Shown in pieces: positions 34,531 to 47,079 of a stretch of DNA of 64,000 nt (positions are counted from its first letter, which is position 1; every line of letters begins with the position of its first letter). The stretch is taken from positions 17,817,001 through 17,881,000 of the forward strand of contig NC_088356.1 of NCBI RefSeq assembly GCF_036884655.1, given 5' to 3'. Below the pieces are notes generated by a model. That model made no database searches and was not told where the DNA came from. It saw nothing but the letters and a program-made list of their open reading frames with translations. Source of the stretch: Musa acuminata AAA Group. Taxonomy: Eukaryota > Streptophyta > Magnoliopsida > Zingiberales > Musaceae. A program made the position numbers and the translations under genes.

Positions 34531-36917
34531 ACTTCTAAACAAGATGTTTGATGTAATGCTGATGTATGTCCATGTCTTTTGGTATGTTTATGCTTTGTAC
34601 ATCATATAGAGGGATGACTAAAGGCTTAATAGTCCCATTTTAGTTGGGTTTGGTGGCCGCTTTAGGCTTGTAAATAAAGGTTGTGTCATGTGGACACTTG
34701 TGAGATTTTCGGTCTGTAGTGGACCATTTTGACCCTTTGTTGTGCAACTGTTCAGAGCTTGTAAAGTTTGTTTGTAATTTACATTGTCTATAAATTGTTT
34801 TCTGGAATGTTTGCTTGTGGATCCCGAGTGAGGTGTTCTCTCTAACCTGTTTTCTCTTTCGTAGGTCCTAAGGGACCATGGGAGGCTTCGGGGAGACTGA
34901 CCTTTGCAGACGGACACGCAAAGGTGCAGCACGACTTAGGCAAAACTAGCCAAGTCTATGACAAATGACATCAGAGTGGGATAAGCACTCATAGAAACAC
35001 TTAGCATGCAAATGTGGGGGACTTAGCAGGGCTGCGTTGAGGGCAGTCAGCACACGCATGACCGTTTGAGGGAAAACGGGCAGGGAGATATAGGGAAAAG
35101 GAGTCACTCGGAGGAGTGGGCATTTGAGATTGGCATTCAGAGGAATGGCCAACCCTTCGCGTAAGAGGCACCATGAGAATAGGCAAGCTTGGAAGAATGC
35201 AGAGCGCACAAAGGTTAAGATGGCTGAGTTTGAGCTATGGCTCAACGTTGACAACTATACTTGATGGTGCTCAAGGCAAGCGAGGCGCTTGGTAAAGGAT
35301 GAGACCATGCAAGGTGGAATGAGTTGCTAGGCGACCGAAAGAGTTGTGTAAAGCTCACAGAGGTGAGAGGAATTACTAACTCAAAGAATTCGGTACTCAT
35401 GCATAGGCTTGTATGCAGATGGTGGAATGTTCGCGGCCATCCCAAGGCGACCGAAACACAGTGCCATGGAGCATTGAAACTTTCTCTTCGGCATGTGAAG
35501 GATACGTTTGTAAGAGGTTGAAGAGTGCAGTGAGTTCAACATGTTGCTAGGCCTTGAGTGGTGTAACGGGGGTTGTATTGACGTGAAGTCGTAATCTAGC
35601 AAGTGCGTTTGCAGGAGGCAGAACAATGCACAATTTGTTTAGCAAATCGGAGTAGTATAAGGGGATGGTGGTCTCCGAAACGAAGAGAGATGTTGCTCTA
35701 ATGGGATAGATATCTAGGAGGGATAAGTTCTGGCTCTATAGAGGGAGAATCATGTGTAACAGATCATACATGTTGAGGAGGAGTACCTCAACAAACAACA
35801 ACTCCATGAAGCTCAATGGACCGAGCAAATGGCGAGGAGTCGTCGCATGATCTCGCTTGAGAGAATGCATTGGTGGATGTATTACGAGATCAAGTGGGGG
35901 AGTGACCCAAAGCAACACAAATGAAGGCTCACTTGGAGTTGATATGGAGATCGAACTCAAGGGAGGGCTAACCCGTAGAATGGTGGGCGCGAGGGCCACC
36001 ATCAACTCAATGCATAAACGAGGAGCAGAGCAACTTGGGAGTAACTTGGCAAAGTACCCAAGCTGCATGAAGGGAGCCAGCATAGAAGATGGAACATGGA
36101 GCAGAGGTACAGTGCTTTCCTTGGACAGAGGTCAAGGACATGGAACATGGAGCAGAGGTACAGTGCTTTCCTTGCAGAGGCAAGAGCAGGATCATGTTGT
36201 TCCATAAGTCCTTCATTCTGACGGAGCGGACTCATCTTGCATGGTGCCAAAGACGAAGGGAGCTTCTGGGCACATGCACCTTATCTTAGAGAAGTATTTG
36301 ATAGAGGAACTGAGGCGACTCAACTTGCGGAGGTGAAGTTGGGTTATGAAGGCCTTGGCACGGGGCAAGAGGACGCGGAGGTGGGTACTCTTAAAGAATA
36401 TGCCATAGTGTTGCCATTCAAGTTGCCCTGAAGGAAGCGGTGCACAGTGAAGATTGTACTGGTATGGGCAGAGGCCCAGGATCCAGACAATGGTATACTA
36501 ATTGCAGCAAAGTCGGGGGACTTCGGGAGCTACTAGGCGATGGACTGTCCTAGAGCGGTGCTTCATCTAGGTGTGACCCAAGAGTGGGTGGATGAGGGTC
36601 GATTGCTAAAAGAGCGAACAAAATCGAAAGTGGAAGAGACCTTGTGATGTATTGGTAGAGCCCACACATGGAGGGATCACAATTCGAGTTCATCCCACAA
36701 GGATCAGAATGCAATAGAGATGTCACCAGGAGGCGACATGGTGCAACGGATCGTGGTGGAACAGTTCGTGGAAATGTGATACACATGATCTAGTCCCTTA
36801 CGGGACTAGATCATACGGAGGTATGATCGGGAGCTACTAAAAGCTCCACTTCGGTGAACAACACGACAGTAAGAAGGGATATGGATTTAAAGAGTGAAGG
36901 CCATAGTACCACAGAGG
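34531..36917 (+). mobile_element. Probable non-autonomous, non-coding LTR element (partial)
   Basis: No domain is recognised. A stretch ending near 34968 looks like the R/U5 part of an LTR: TATAAATTG near 34790, a 'gtaggtcctaagggacc' splice-like phrase, and then ATGACATCAGAGTGGG, comparable to the TGGCATCAGAGC primer sites of some gypsy elements. The next 1.8 kb is G/A-rich on this strand and lacks any long frame, as in large retrotransposon derivatives. It holds two copies of a 33-base sequence starting at 36091 and 36142, and a 13-bp inverted repeat at 36785-36814. The copia K LTR cuts it at 36918. The family is unknown to me. Confidence 0.4.
36785..36814. repeat. Perfect 13-bp inverted repeat with 4-base loop
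   Basis: Arms 36785-36797 and 36802-36814 (ATGATCTAGTCCC and its complement) around TTAC. It lies about 100 bases before the K LTR and could be a hairpin in RNA. Confidence 0.7.
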
Positions 36918-38189
36918 TGTTGGGAAAACATGGGGGCGACATCACATGCGCAACGGAAGAACAAGAAAACAAAATCCCCAATTCCCAAAGAGATGTTCGT
37001 CGTCGTGCGAAGATTGGTGCGCAAAATCCGTGAAACTTAAAACTGCGTATAAAGTAGATTGTGTTACCTAGGGAGATCTTATATCCCTGTTTCCTTGTAG
37101 ATCCTTAGGAGAGGGTGAAAGAGGTCAAGCGTCCTCCTCTCTAGCGGTGATCCACACAGCAGGGCTGCGACGACGCTCCTCAAAACTCCAGGCCTGCTCT
37201 GAGGTGGAGAGGGGGAGGAGAATAGGAGAAGCAAGCAAAGGCTCTAGCCTATGAGGCTCTGAGTCCCTCCTATTTATAGAGGTCCCCTGTCAAACCCTAA
37301 TGGATCCTCCCCTAGTGGGTATTGGATCTGCATCCAATAAGACAAGGGCTCCGTCGGATATCTCATATCCGAACCTCTACTCATCGCAATGCCTACCATA
37401 TGTGTATGACCCTCTAGGCCCAATATCGAGCTGATCGTGAAACATACCTGTCAGAACTCCTTCTAACTTAGTGAATTATTATCTTTATAATAATTCACTC
37501 GACTCATCGACTACAGACGTACTAGGCCACTACGCCGTAGTCCCTAGACGATACAGGGGAATCCAATCCATTGGACCTGTCTGTCCTCAGTTACCATGTA
37601 CCTATAGTCCCTCATCCATCTAATATCCCAGAGACCGTATATCGAGCATGGTGCTGTCAGACCCATACAGTTTCTACTCGAGTCTCGCTCTAATCAGATT
37701 CTCCTGGAGAACTCTTTCTCTCTCAACCCGAATGACCCTGGCCAAGGATTTGTCTGAGTAAGAACACATGGGATATTTCTCTCATGACGTCGAGAGTGGA
37801 TGATCCTCTATCGACATTCAATAGCCCTCGTAAGGTCGACTACCACTCCCAATGACCAGCTGTACTAGATCTGGGACAACCAAACCTATAAGTCTGGTAT
37901 CAAAGAGTGGAGCACTCACACCAGTTTGTCCAGTTATCATGATGTCCCTCTCGAGTAACCTGTGACCGAGATTATTTAGGATCTGTGTTTAAAGGTGAAT
38001 CGATCTCATTATCGTGATCTCATCACGATCCGATTCCCATTGCACAAATCCAAGGATATCACAATATATATGCATATATGCAATAGTTATAAAGTGATAT
38101 ATGCCAAAATATAATAAGCAAAAAGATTCTGTATAAGTCACACGTGCCATCACTCATGTGATTGGCTTGCTGGGCACCTATGACTAGCA
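36918..38189 (-). repeat. 3' LTR of copia element K (minus orientation)
   Basis: Starts TGTTGGGAAAAC (complement of an LTR end) and probably ends TGACTAGCA, next to a polypurine complement ATCTCCCACTT at 38190-38200. TATAAATA (complement 37271-37278) marks the promoter. It aligns with the split LTR at 43722-61845, but lacks about 230 bases present there at 61600-61830, so it has an internal deletion near 37918. Confidence 0.78.
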
Positions 38190-38202
38190 ATCTCCCACTT
38201 GA

Positions 38203-39672
38203 CCTAAAGCCAATCACCTATGTGTCTGATCCCCATCAGACCCCTGTGACGCTCAAAGACAATCTGAGACAACGACTTTGTTAGTGGATCTGCAATGTTA
38301 TCTTCAGATGGAACTCTTTCCACCACTACATCTCCTTGGGTTACGATCTCTTTGATAAGCTGGAACCTCCTCAGAACACTTCTGATGAGACCCGGGTTCC
38401 CTTATTTGAGTAATCGCCCCATAGTTGTCGCAATATAAGGAAGTCGGCTCCTCGTTACTCGGCACGACTCCCAAATCTGTGATGAACTTCTTCACCCAAA
38501 CTCCCTCCTTTGCTGCATCTGATGCAGCAATGTACTCCGCCTTTGTGGTCGAGTCAGCAGTAGTATCTTGCTTGGAACTCTTCCAACACACTGCTCCTCC
38601 ATTCAAGGTGTACAGATACCCTGAATTCGACTTGCTATTATCGACATCAGATTGAAAACTTGAGTCCGTGTAGCCTTCAACCTTAAGGCTATTACCTCCA
38701 TATACTAGTAAAAGATCCTTAGTCCTTCTCAAGTACTTAAGGATACACTTTACTATTTTCCAGTGCTCCAAGCTTGGATCCGCCTGATACCTGCTCGTGA
38801 CACTTAGAGCATGCGCTATATCAGGCCTAGTACATAGCATGGCATACATGATAGACCTTATTGCTGAGGCATAAGGTATCATATCCATGTTCGTCCTTTC
38901 TTCTGGAGTCTTTGGGGACATACTCGTAGAAAGCGATATCCCATGTCTCATCGGTACGAGACCTCTCTTGGAATTTTTTATGCCAAACCTTTTGACAACG
39001 GTTTCTATGTACTTGGACTGGGACAAGCCAAGCATCCTCTTAGATCTATCTCTATAGATTTGAATCCCCAAGATATAGGATGTTTCCCCTAAGTCCTTCA
39101 TGGAGAAGTGTCTAGATAACCAAGCCTTTACTGTGGATAGCATTCCTACGTCATTCCCAATGATCAGGATGTCATCCACATATAACACAAAAAAGGTGAT
39201 AGCGCTCCCACTTACCTTCCTGTACACACAAGGCTCGTCTTCGTTCTTAATGAAGTCATAAGATCTGATTGCCTCATCAAATCTTATGTTCCAACTTCGG
39301 GAAGTTTGCTTTAGTCCATAAATGGATCTAAGCAACCTACACACCTTATCTAGGCAATTCTTGGACACGAATCCCTTAGGTTGCATCATATACACCTCCT
39401 CCTCGAGGTTCCCATTGAGGAATGCAGTTTTCACATCCATCTGCCAGATCTCATAATCATAGTGTGCTGCAATAGCCAATAGAATTCTGATGGAATTTAG
39501 CATTGCTACGGGTGAGAAGGTTTCATTGTAGTCAACACCTTGCCTTTGACGATACCCCTTAGCCACTAGTCTTGCTTTATAGGTCTCTACCTTTCCATCT
39601 ACTATGATCTTTTTCTTAAAGATCCACTTGCAACCGATAGGTATAAAACCTTCGGGCGCATCAACTAGGTTC
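38203..39672 (-). pseudogene. pol: Copia reverse transcriptase and RNase H of element K
   Basis: Minus strand. An RT front part (FIPIGCKWIFKKKI-like, 39672-39570) precedes a 420-codon open stretch (39566-38304) with QGVDYNETFSPVA, QMDVKTAFLNGNLEEEVYM, the active site YVDDILI, LGIQIYRDRS, and RNase H motifs EGYTDSSFQSD and DSTTKAEYIAASDAAKEG. A frameshift near 38400 throws the last 40 codons out of frame; in another frame the conserved end, VPSEDNIADPLTK to a stop at 38203, is still readable. The motif style is that of the Tork/Angela/TNT1 side of copia, not of the Sirevirus-like copies. Integrase and gag are absent: at 39673 the sequence becomes spacer of element F. Confidence 0.88.
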
Positions 39673-40140
39673 TAAACTTCTTTAGTTTCAATTTGTGTGA
39701 TTGACTTTATATTAGCATGTCCAAATATTTATTCTTATGTCAAAACCATGCATCAACGTTTAAAATGGAAAGATAAAAAATTATCAAGATCAAAAAGTGT
39801 AATACATAATTCTAAAACATATGATTTCAATTCATTACTTCAAGTCCTCATGCCTAAAAATCATCAAGTATGATACAAACATTTAATTTTAAAACATTCC
39901 TCATGATAAGGTATTTTTAATCAAAATTATTTTGTTTACTTATCATAAAACATAATTATTTTTAAAATTACTAGAAAGGTAAGCATGATCTAATTTTATT
40001 TTTGCATTTTCATTAAATATGCAATTAAAATATATATATTAAAAAAAAACTAATTTAAGAATAACTCATGAAAAGCATTATGTAATTTTGAAATAAATTA
40101 AAGGAGTTTCGTTTGAGTTGTTTACCTCATTGTCAACAGT
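39673..40140 (-). other. AT-rich spacer of element F
   Basis: Non-coding; begins abruptly after K pol. It includes a variant of the 'catcaacgtttaaaatgg' phrase near 39750 seen in the other pol-less copies. No 3' LTR or polypurine tract is present, so the left end of element F is lost. Confidence 0.5.
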
Positions 40141-41002
40141 CACCAAAGCGAAGTTCATCATTTCTGCTTATCAGTTTCCTCCTCGTCTTCGGATGCACTC
40201 GATTTGTCCCAAGTTGCCTTCTTCTTCTTTTTAAGTTTAATTTTATTCTTCGATTCTTGTTTTAAAAATTTCATGAGGAGTTCAAGTTCACCATCACTTG
40301 AGCTTATGCTCGAGTGGTCTTCAATTGTTCTAAGTCTGAAATCCTTTTTTTTCTTTGGAAGGTGGTTCTTAAGTTCTTCACGTGCATTGCATGTTATTTC
40401 ATAGGTCATCAAGGACCCTATAAGTTCTTCAATTGGTAAATGGTTCAATTTTTTTTATTCTTAAATAGACGTTACTTTTGAATCCCAACTCTTATTAAGA
40501 GAACGTAAAATCTTATTTACAAGTTCAAAATCTGAAAAACTTCTACCAAGTGCTTTTAAACCATTGACGACATCCGTAAAACGGGTGTACATATCAATAA
40601 CGGTTTCACTTGGCTTCATTCGAAAAAGTTCAAAATCATGCATTAAAAAGTTGACTTTTGAATCTTTAACTTTGCTAGTGCCTTCATGTGTGATTTCGAG
40701 AGTGTGCCATATATCGAAAGCGGTTTCGTAAGTAGAAACCCGATTAAACTCAATTTTATCTAAGGCACAAAATAGGGCATTCATAGTCTTTGCATTTAGA
40801 GAAAAAGTCTTCTTTTCCAAATTATTCCAATAGTTCATTGGAAGAGAAGACCTTCGAAACCGTTTTTAATAATATTCGATAAATTTAAATCCAAGGAAAG
40901 CAAGAAAACTCTCATTCGAATTATCCAATATGTGTAGTCTATCCCATTGTACAAGAGAGGACGAATGAGAGAGCGACTCTCTTGAAAGCTGAAAAGAGTC
41001 AT
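40141..41002 (-). pseudogene. gag: Gag-only gene of element F, zinc knuckle deleted
   Basis: Minus-strand gag from an ATG at 41002 (frame broken near 40850), then 125 codons (40838-40461) with NALFCALDKIEFNR, THEGTSKVKDSK and LRSLNKSWDSKV, and a second piece (40448-40158) with LPIEELIGSLMTYEI and SSISSSDGELELL. After a Lys-rich stretch it goes straight to KATWDKSSASEDEEE: the CCHC knuckle is missing entirely. The end lies at the same relative place as in elements B and D (complement of 'acctcattgtcaacagtc'), followed by related spacer. No pol follows. Confidence 0.83.
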
Positions 41003-41050
41003 TTCTCTTTGGGTGTTAAACCAAATGAGAAAAATGAGACTGATACCAAC

Positions 41051-42570
41051 TATTAGGAACGAGTTAGCACTAAGAGAGGGGTGAATTAGTGCAGCGGTAA
41101 AATCATAAATTCAAATCGTTTCGATTAAAATCAATTCCGGAAAGATAGCTTGAAATACGTTCGTAAGGATGTGTAGTTAGAGTTAAGAGAAAGTATGGCA
41201 ATTTGTAATAAATGTAAATTGCTCAATGTAAAGGCAAACCAGATTTTATAGTGGTTCGGTCGTCGTGACCTACATCCACTCTGTCGATTCCTCTTCCGTC
41301 GAGGCCACCGGCATCCACTATCGATCTTCCTTTAATAGGCGAAGATCAACCTCCTTCTTACACCCTTCTTCTCCTTTTCACAGGTTTAAGAGATAACCAT
41401 TACAAGCACTCACTCCTCCTAGAGGAGGGGCTTTCTCAAGTGATTGCAATAGCATTTTCTTACTTTAAAACTCTCTATGCTTGTGTATCTTAACCAGGGA
41501 TGAGAAGGGTATTTATAGGTCTCAAATTGATTCAAACTTGGAGCCTAAAAATATCCCATCCCGGGTTTCCTGGGTATGGGCGGTACCACCGCCTATACTG
41601 GGTGGTACCGCCGCCAATGTCAGTCTGACACTAACACTGCACTGGGCGATAACATCGCTTGACAGGGGTGGTGCCACCGCTTGGCACCCTACCACTGGGT
41701 GGTACCACCACCCAGAATTCCTGGGGTGTTGTTCCCTAGGCGGTGCCACCGTCGGCCAAGCTTTCAGCATCCTGATTGGGCCTTGAATCCGGCCCAAACC
41801 AACCCAACTTTAGGCCCATTTGACCCCTAATAGAGTTGATGAGATTACCTCCCAATCCCAACTCCAATTATATGCTAACTACGATTCCTAAGACATATTC
41901 TAAGCAAAATTAGTCTGGTTTCTTTTGACGAACTTTCGACGATCTCTCGGTAATGTTCCAGCGGACTCCCGACAAACTCCTAGACTTCACTACGATCTTC
42001 TTGGCAAGTTCCGACAAGCTTCTTTGGCAAGCTCTAGGACTTCTCGGTCTGGTAGAACTTCTGACGAACGTCCAGACTTCCGACGAGCTCTCGAACTCCT
42101 AACGAAATCATGTTCTTGACTCTGGGACTTCATTTTGTTTTATGCCTTGCTATCGTAGTTAATCCTGCACACATAAAAATATACTTCGATCTAGACAATT
42201 ATTACTAAGCATGAATCATGTCATTCGGCATGTCATTGGCCTATCGACACTTCATCCGATTCTTCAGCACATCGTCCTCTCTTACAGCCTATTGCCCAAT
42301 CGGTCAGTTGACCTCCGTAACTCTGATATCCTTGGTGCAATATCCGCTCTTATTGGCCCGATGCTCGAAACTATGGCCCGAAGCCTTCTGTCGATACATC
42401 GACCGATCCTTCAGTGCGATGTCCAATCTTCTAATATGTTTATCTGCCCTAACATGATTCTTCCTGCTTTAAATGTCTCTTCCTGATCGAAGCATCCTAC
42501 TTCACTTAAAATATAGATCAAATCATAAATACTATCAATTGGTTTCATCATCAAAATCTGAGATTCAACA
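41051..42570 (-). repeat. 5' LTR of element F (minus orientation), 1.52 kb
   Basis: From TATTAGGAACGAG (mutated TGTTAGG) to GAGATTCAACA. TATA complement near 41510; palindromes at 41575-41755. A degenerate primer-site complement (TGATACCA) precedes it at 41041-41048. It is related to the element D LTR. Confidence 0.8.
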
Positions 42571-43721
42571 CATGGACCACAGCCTAATATGATCAAGCCC
42601 GAGCTAGTCGGCCTAATTACTCACATCAAGATCTATGTATGCAACGGTGCATCTCCATGCCCTGTGATCATCCATCTCGTCCTCGTCGGTTTCATCGGCA
42701 TCTCGACGCATCTCCATGCATCGCGATCATCCGTCTCGTTGGTCTCGCTATCCCTTCCACGCTTCTACCGCACCTCCTCATGTGATTACAACTTAATTAT
42801 AGGTACATAGGCCCGACAATAAACGAGAAATAAAATGGAGGCTCATAGGCCCCAATAATAATAATCACAAGTACACACATCACACGGTCCATGATCATCC
42901 ATCCATATATCAGATATTACATGTATAAATCATCATCATGTAGGACTACTAGATAATAATAAAAAATAATAATTAATTAAACTTTTTAATTAATTAATAT
43001 TTTTCTAAAATCAAGGACATGTAAGGAATTTTTTGAATTCTAAGGGGCATTTTCATAATTTGGGTAAAAGATAGAATCTGAAATTTCTGAAATTCCAAGG
43101 GGCAAACCTATCTTTTGCTCGAAAGATGCCCTAATTCCCTTCTTCCTCTCCCTTACTGTTGCGGCCGCCGCCACCCTGTCAACGGTGGCCCTCTACGACG
43201 GGGGGCAGGGCGCCGCCCCTACAGGTGGGCACCCCAACGAGCGGGTGCTGTGCCCATAGGCGGTGCGCTAGCGAGCACCCCTGCGAGTGGCACTACGCTT
43301 GCGGGCAATGCCCCTTTCTTGCGGGTAGGCCACCCCTGCGGGCGTTGTGCTCGCAGGCTGCACCCACGGGTGGGGCACTTGTTGGCTGCCAACACCCCCC
43401 TTGTCGGCCGCAGGCCTACTGCTAGCAGGCCACCAGCCAACTGCTGTAGGCGCAGTGCCTGCGCGTGCGTCGGTGCTGTGGTGCCTGCTTGCAACCGCAG
43501 TCCTTACAGCTGCCGCTGTATCGACTATATGCACGCATGGGCGGCTACCGCTGTTGAGGCTGCACACACACAAATTACAACTTACTGCCATCAGCGAGGG
43601 CAACAACAGTTGCTGCCCTTTCTCGCTTTTGCGTCAACAATTTTGACGTCGAAAACTTCTCCAAAACACAACACATAGTTCAAAACCAATTTTCGCATGA
43701 ATAACTTGGTTTTGATACCAC
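42571..43721 (-). other. Probable leader region of copia element K, with GC-rich core
   Basis: Between the F LTR and the K 5' LTR. The right part (43115-43700) is very GC-rich with repeated GCGGGxG words, and ends in a primer-site complement (TTTGATACCAC near 43711-43721). The left part (42571-43000) has short 'gatcatccatctcg' and 'catctccatgc' repeats and an AT-rich tail. Frames up to 187 codons here look compositional and lack any known domain. Confidence 0.4.
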
Positions 43722-45399
43722 TATTGGGAAATCTTAGGAGGCAACATCACATGCACGACGGAAGAATATAAAACAAAATTCCCAATTCCCAAAGTTATGT
43801 TTGTTGTCGTTGTCACGCCCCCCGAATTATCACATTCAGGAGGTGTGACCCTGTCTAAAATCAATAATATTATAATTCATCATCAATTCAATCCAGGATC
43901 CAATCTAACAATTTGAGGATACTAAGAATCATTCAAAAATCAATATTCACAATTCATAAACATGTACGTTACATAAATCATAATTCACTTCACTCAGAGA
44001 TTCACAAAATCCAAAGGCAACTCAACTAAACATCAACCACAACACAAATCCATAACTGTAGAAGTATATACAATCACAAAAAGATAATTATTTACCATGA
44101 GTTCTTATCCTTATACAACTTAAATGTATCATTCCATAAACATGAGCGGTCCTTTAAACTTTTACAACACATAAGTATCCACATATCCTTAACGTTACAT
44201 CAGCAGTAAAGTATACTATACAACAAAAAAACCTATCATCCAACAAAGATTAGCTCAAAAATCTTCTAGCCTTTTACCGCTTCAACCCAATTCTAGCTTT
44301 TCAGTGCGTGACAAGCTACCCTGAAAAATTTATATAGCAACGGGGTGAGCATAAAGAGCTCAGCAAGCGACTAACGTATCCATGGTGATAGCAGAAGTTC
44401 AAGCAGGCTTAGTATCAAGATAACAAAAGCAGAAATACAAGCGTTTATTTGGAATCATCTCATTAGATATAAAATAATCACAAAGGGTTACCTCATTCAA
44501 AAATAGGCATTAGACATAACAATAGGAGAAAGGAAATTGGAGCATTTCATTAGCAAAAGAAGCATTTAGGTATGTATCGAATGACACATGAAGCATTTAG
44601 GAGCATATCAAAGGTGTAAGAGTGTTTGGGAGCATAACAATGATATACGAAACACTTCAAAGTATAACAAGTGAACCGAATAATAAACACAAGCTTGTAT
44701 GTCATTTTTGATGTAGCATGCATTCCATTTTTATCCAAAGCATAATATGAACTCATAAACAAAGCTTTGGATATCATATCAATAAACATAGAGGGCACTG
44801 TGGGACCACATACATAATGTGATTCATCCATTTCTGGATGACCACCAAGCATAAGTCTCCCACGTCTGGGAGCTCCATCCACCCACGTCTGAGTGAAGTC
44901 AATGGGGTTGGCAGAGTAATCGCGGGCTCTAAGCATAACTCCCTTTACCATTTCTGGCAAAGGTTCACAATATCCCACAAGACACCAGAGTACAAAAAGG
45001 GTAGTATGAACAATAACATTGGCACATATCAGAAGCACATGCGGAACAACGAAGATATGCATGTGCCTTTATCAAACAAGGTAATGCAAACAAAGCATTA
45101 CATAATAAATTTCAGATATATAACAACTTCAGGATGAACAATATAAGAATTTCAAAGGACTAGTATAATGCTCAATTGAAGAAGAATTTAGCAGAAATCA
45201 ATTTTCCAATAGGATGAAAATTGAATAGGCAAAACCCAACAAAGTTTTCAATTCTGATAGAATTTGAATGGTACATTTCCTAAATTGTTTGAGTGACCAA
45301 ACATGCTCCAAATCACTAAAAATAGATGTCATTGGAAAGCTGTATCAATCTATTTTCGGATGAACTCAGATTTATAATATTTTTGAGTTCTTAACAGGA

Positions 45400-45830
45400 A
45401 GTTACAACAAATAGAGTAAAGGAAGGTCAGAATTGATCATCCCTATTTTGCAGACTTGATAGAATCAATTTAAACAGATGTTTCAGAAGGAAAAAATACT
45501 TCAAAATTTCTAAATTATATGTCAAAAGAAAGATATGTGAATCTATTTTCCAAAGAACTAAGATTTGTATAATTCAGAATTTTCACTAGAGAGTTATGAG
45601 CAATTTAGTAATAGAAGGTCAGAATTGATCATCTCTGTTCTGTAGAATTGATAGAGTCAATTTAAACAGATGTTTCAGAAGGCAAACATACTTCAAAATT
45701 ACTAAATTATATATCAAAAGAAAGATATGTGAATCTAGTTTCAGAAAAACCAAGTTTTGCATAATTCAGAATTTTCACTAGAGAGTTATGAGCAATTTAG
45801 TAACAGAAGGTCAGAAATTTCAGTCCCTAT
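45400..45830. repeat. Tandem repeats of about 185 bases
   Basis: The phrase 'gaaggtcagaa' recurs near 45422, 45604 and 45806, and 'cagatgtttcagaaggcaaa' near 45475 and 45667; units differ by several percent. They lie inside the 43811-46529 insertion. Confidence 0.75.
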
Positions 45831-46114
45831 TTTGCAGAATTTGTAGGGTTAATTGAAACAGAAGTCTTAGTAGGCATTTAGACTCCAAATCATTCAATCT
45901 CAGTGTCAAAAGAAAGATATTTGAGTCTACTTTCAAATGGATTCATGACTTTATATCAAAAGGAAAGAAAGGTTTGGTACTAAGTTGAAATCTTTTGAAT
46001 TATGAAGTATTAAAAAGAAAACAGAGATTAGGAATTCTGTAGGAAGAGGTTAGAACACTTGCCTTAGATGAGTTTGATTCCCAAATATAGGGAGTTGATG
46101 CAAAACCTCAAACA

Positions 46115-46180
46115 AAGTTTCCTCTTCTTCTTCTTCTCCTTCTTCTTCTTCTTCTTTTCTCTTCTTCTTCTTCTCCTCAA
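46115..46180. repeat. CTT/TTC microsatellite
   Basis: A polypyrimidine tract of CTT/TTC units with a few interruptions; a 20-residue Phe-rich frame over it is not a gene. Confidence 0.85.
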
Positions 46181-47079
46181 ACTAACGTTGGCTGCAAACT
46201 TTCTTTTTAATGGTGCCTTAAATTACTTAGGTTTGGCTCATGCTAAAATAGTGAGGTAGCAAGCATGCATGGGGGTTTAGGTGTCAACTTTAGAATAAAT
46301 GCAAGTCGCTTATCCGTGTTAATGACACATGTCCTCTATTTTATTTTATTTTATTTTTATTTACTCAATTCTGAATATTCTATAAATCATATCAAAATTT
46401 TAATATTTACTCTTAGGTCCTTAGCCATAAACTTTAATATAATATTATTTAATATAAAATAATTATTAAATAATCCTTATTTTTACAAACAAATATTTTA
46501 CTAAATTTTTAAAAATGGGGGATGTTATAGTCGTGTGAAGATTGGTGCGCAAAAAACCATGAAATAGAAAATCACGTATTAGATAGATTATGTTACATAG
46601 GGAGATCGTATATCTCTGAATCCCTGTAGATCTCTAAGAGAGGGTGAAGGAGGTCAATAGCCCTCCTCTCTAGCAGTGATCCACACAGTAGAGCTGCGAT
46701 GACGTTCCTCAAAACTCCAGTCCTACTCCGAGGTGGAGAAGGGGAAGAGAATAGGAGAAGGTAATAAAAAATTCTTTAGCCTATGAACCACTAGTTCCCT
46801 CCTATTTATAGAGGTCTTTTATCAAATTAACCATAATGGATCCTGCCCTATTGGGTATTAGATCTCCATCCAACTACCCAACCTCTTAGATTAGTGGATC
46901 TCTATCCAATAATCTCTCATGGGCTCTTATTGGATCTCATCCATAGGATCCAATAATCTAGGGGCTTATTGGATATCCAATAAGATAGGGGCGCCGGATA
47001 TCTCATATCCGTACCTCTACTCATCGTAGTGCCTACCATATGTGTGTAACCCTCTAGGCGCAATATCGAGCTGGTCGTG

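Larger units (their letters stand above)
43811..46529. mobile_element. 2.7 kb LTR-type insertion (solo LTR or small non-autonomous element)
   Basis: Begins TGTCACGCCCCCC and ends GGGGGATGTTATA; GTCGT is duplicated at 43806-43810 and 46530-46534. These ends resemble gypsy LTR termini (TGTCACGCC; TGTAACATCCCC on the other strand), the final CA being mutated to TA. No protein domain was found. Inside are about two and a half copies of a repeat of roughly 185 bases (45400-45830) and a (CTT)n/(TTC)n tract at 46115-46180. I favour a large solo LTR; orientation is uncertain. Confidence 0.6.

Noticed and set aside
34618..36431. Small frames of 60-116 codons on both strands
   Set aside because: No motif, overlapping on both strands, and inside a probably non-coding element.
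43115..43678. 187-codon frame in a GC-rich stretch
   Set aside because: Low-complexity composition, open frames on both strands, no domain, and position in the leader of copia element K.
46068..46259. Phe-rich 63-codon frame suggesting a membrane peptide
   Set aside because: It is a translation of a CTT/TTC microsatellite.
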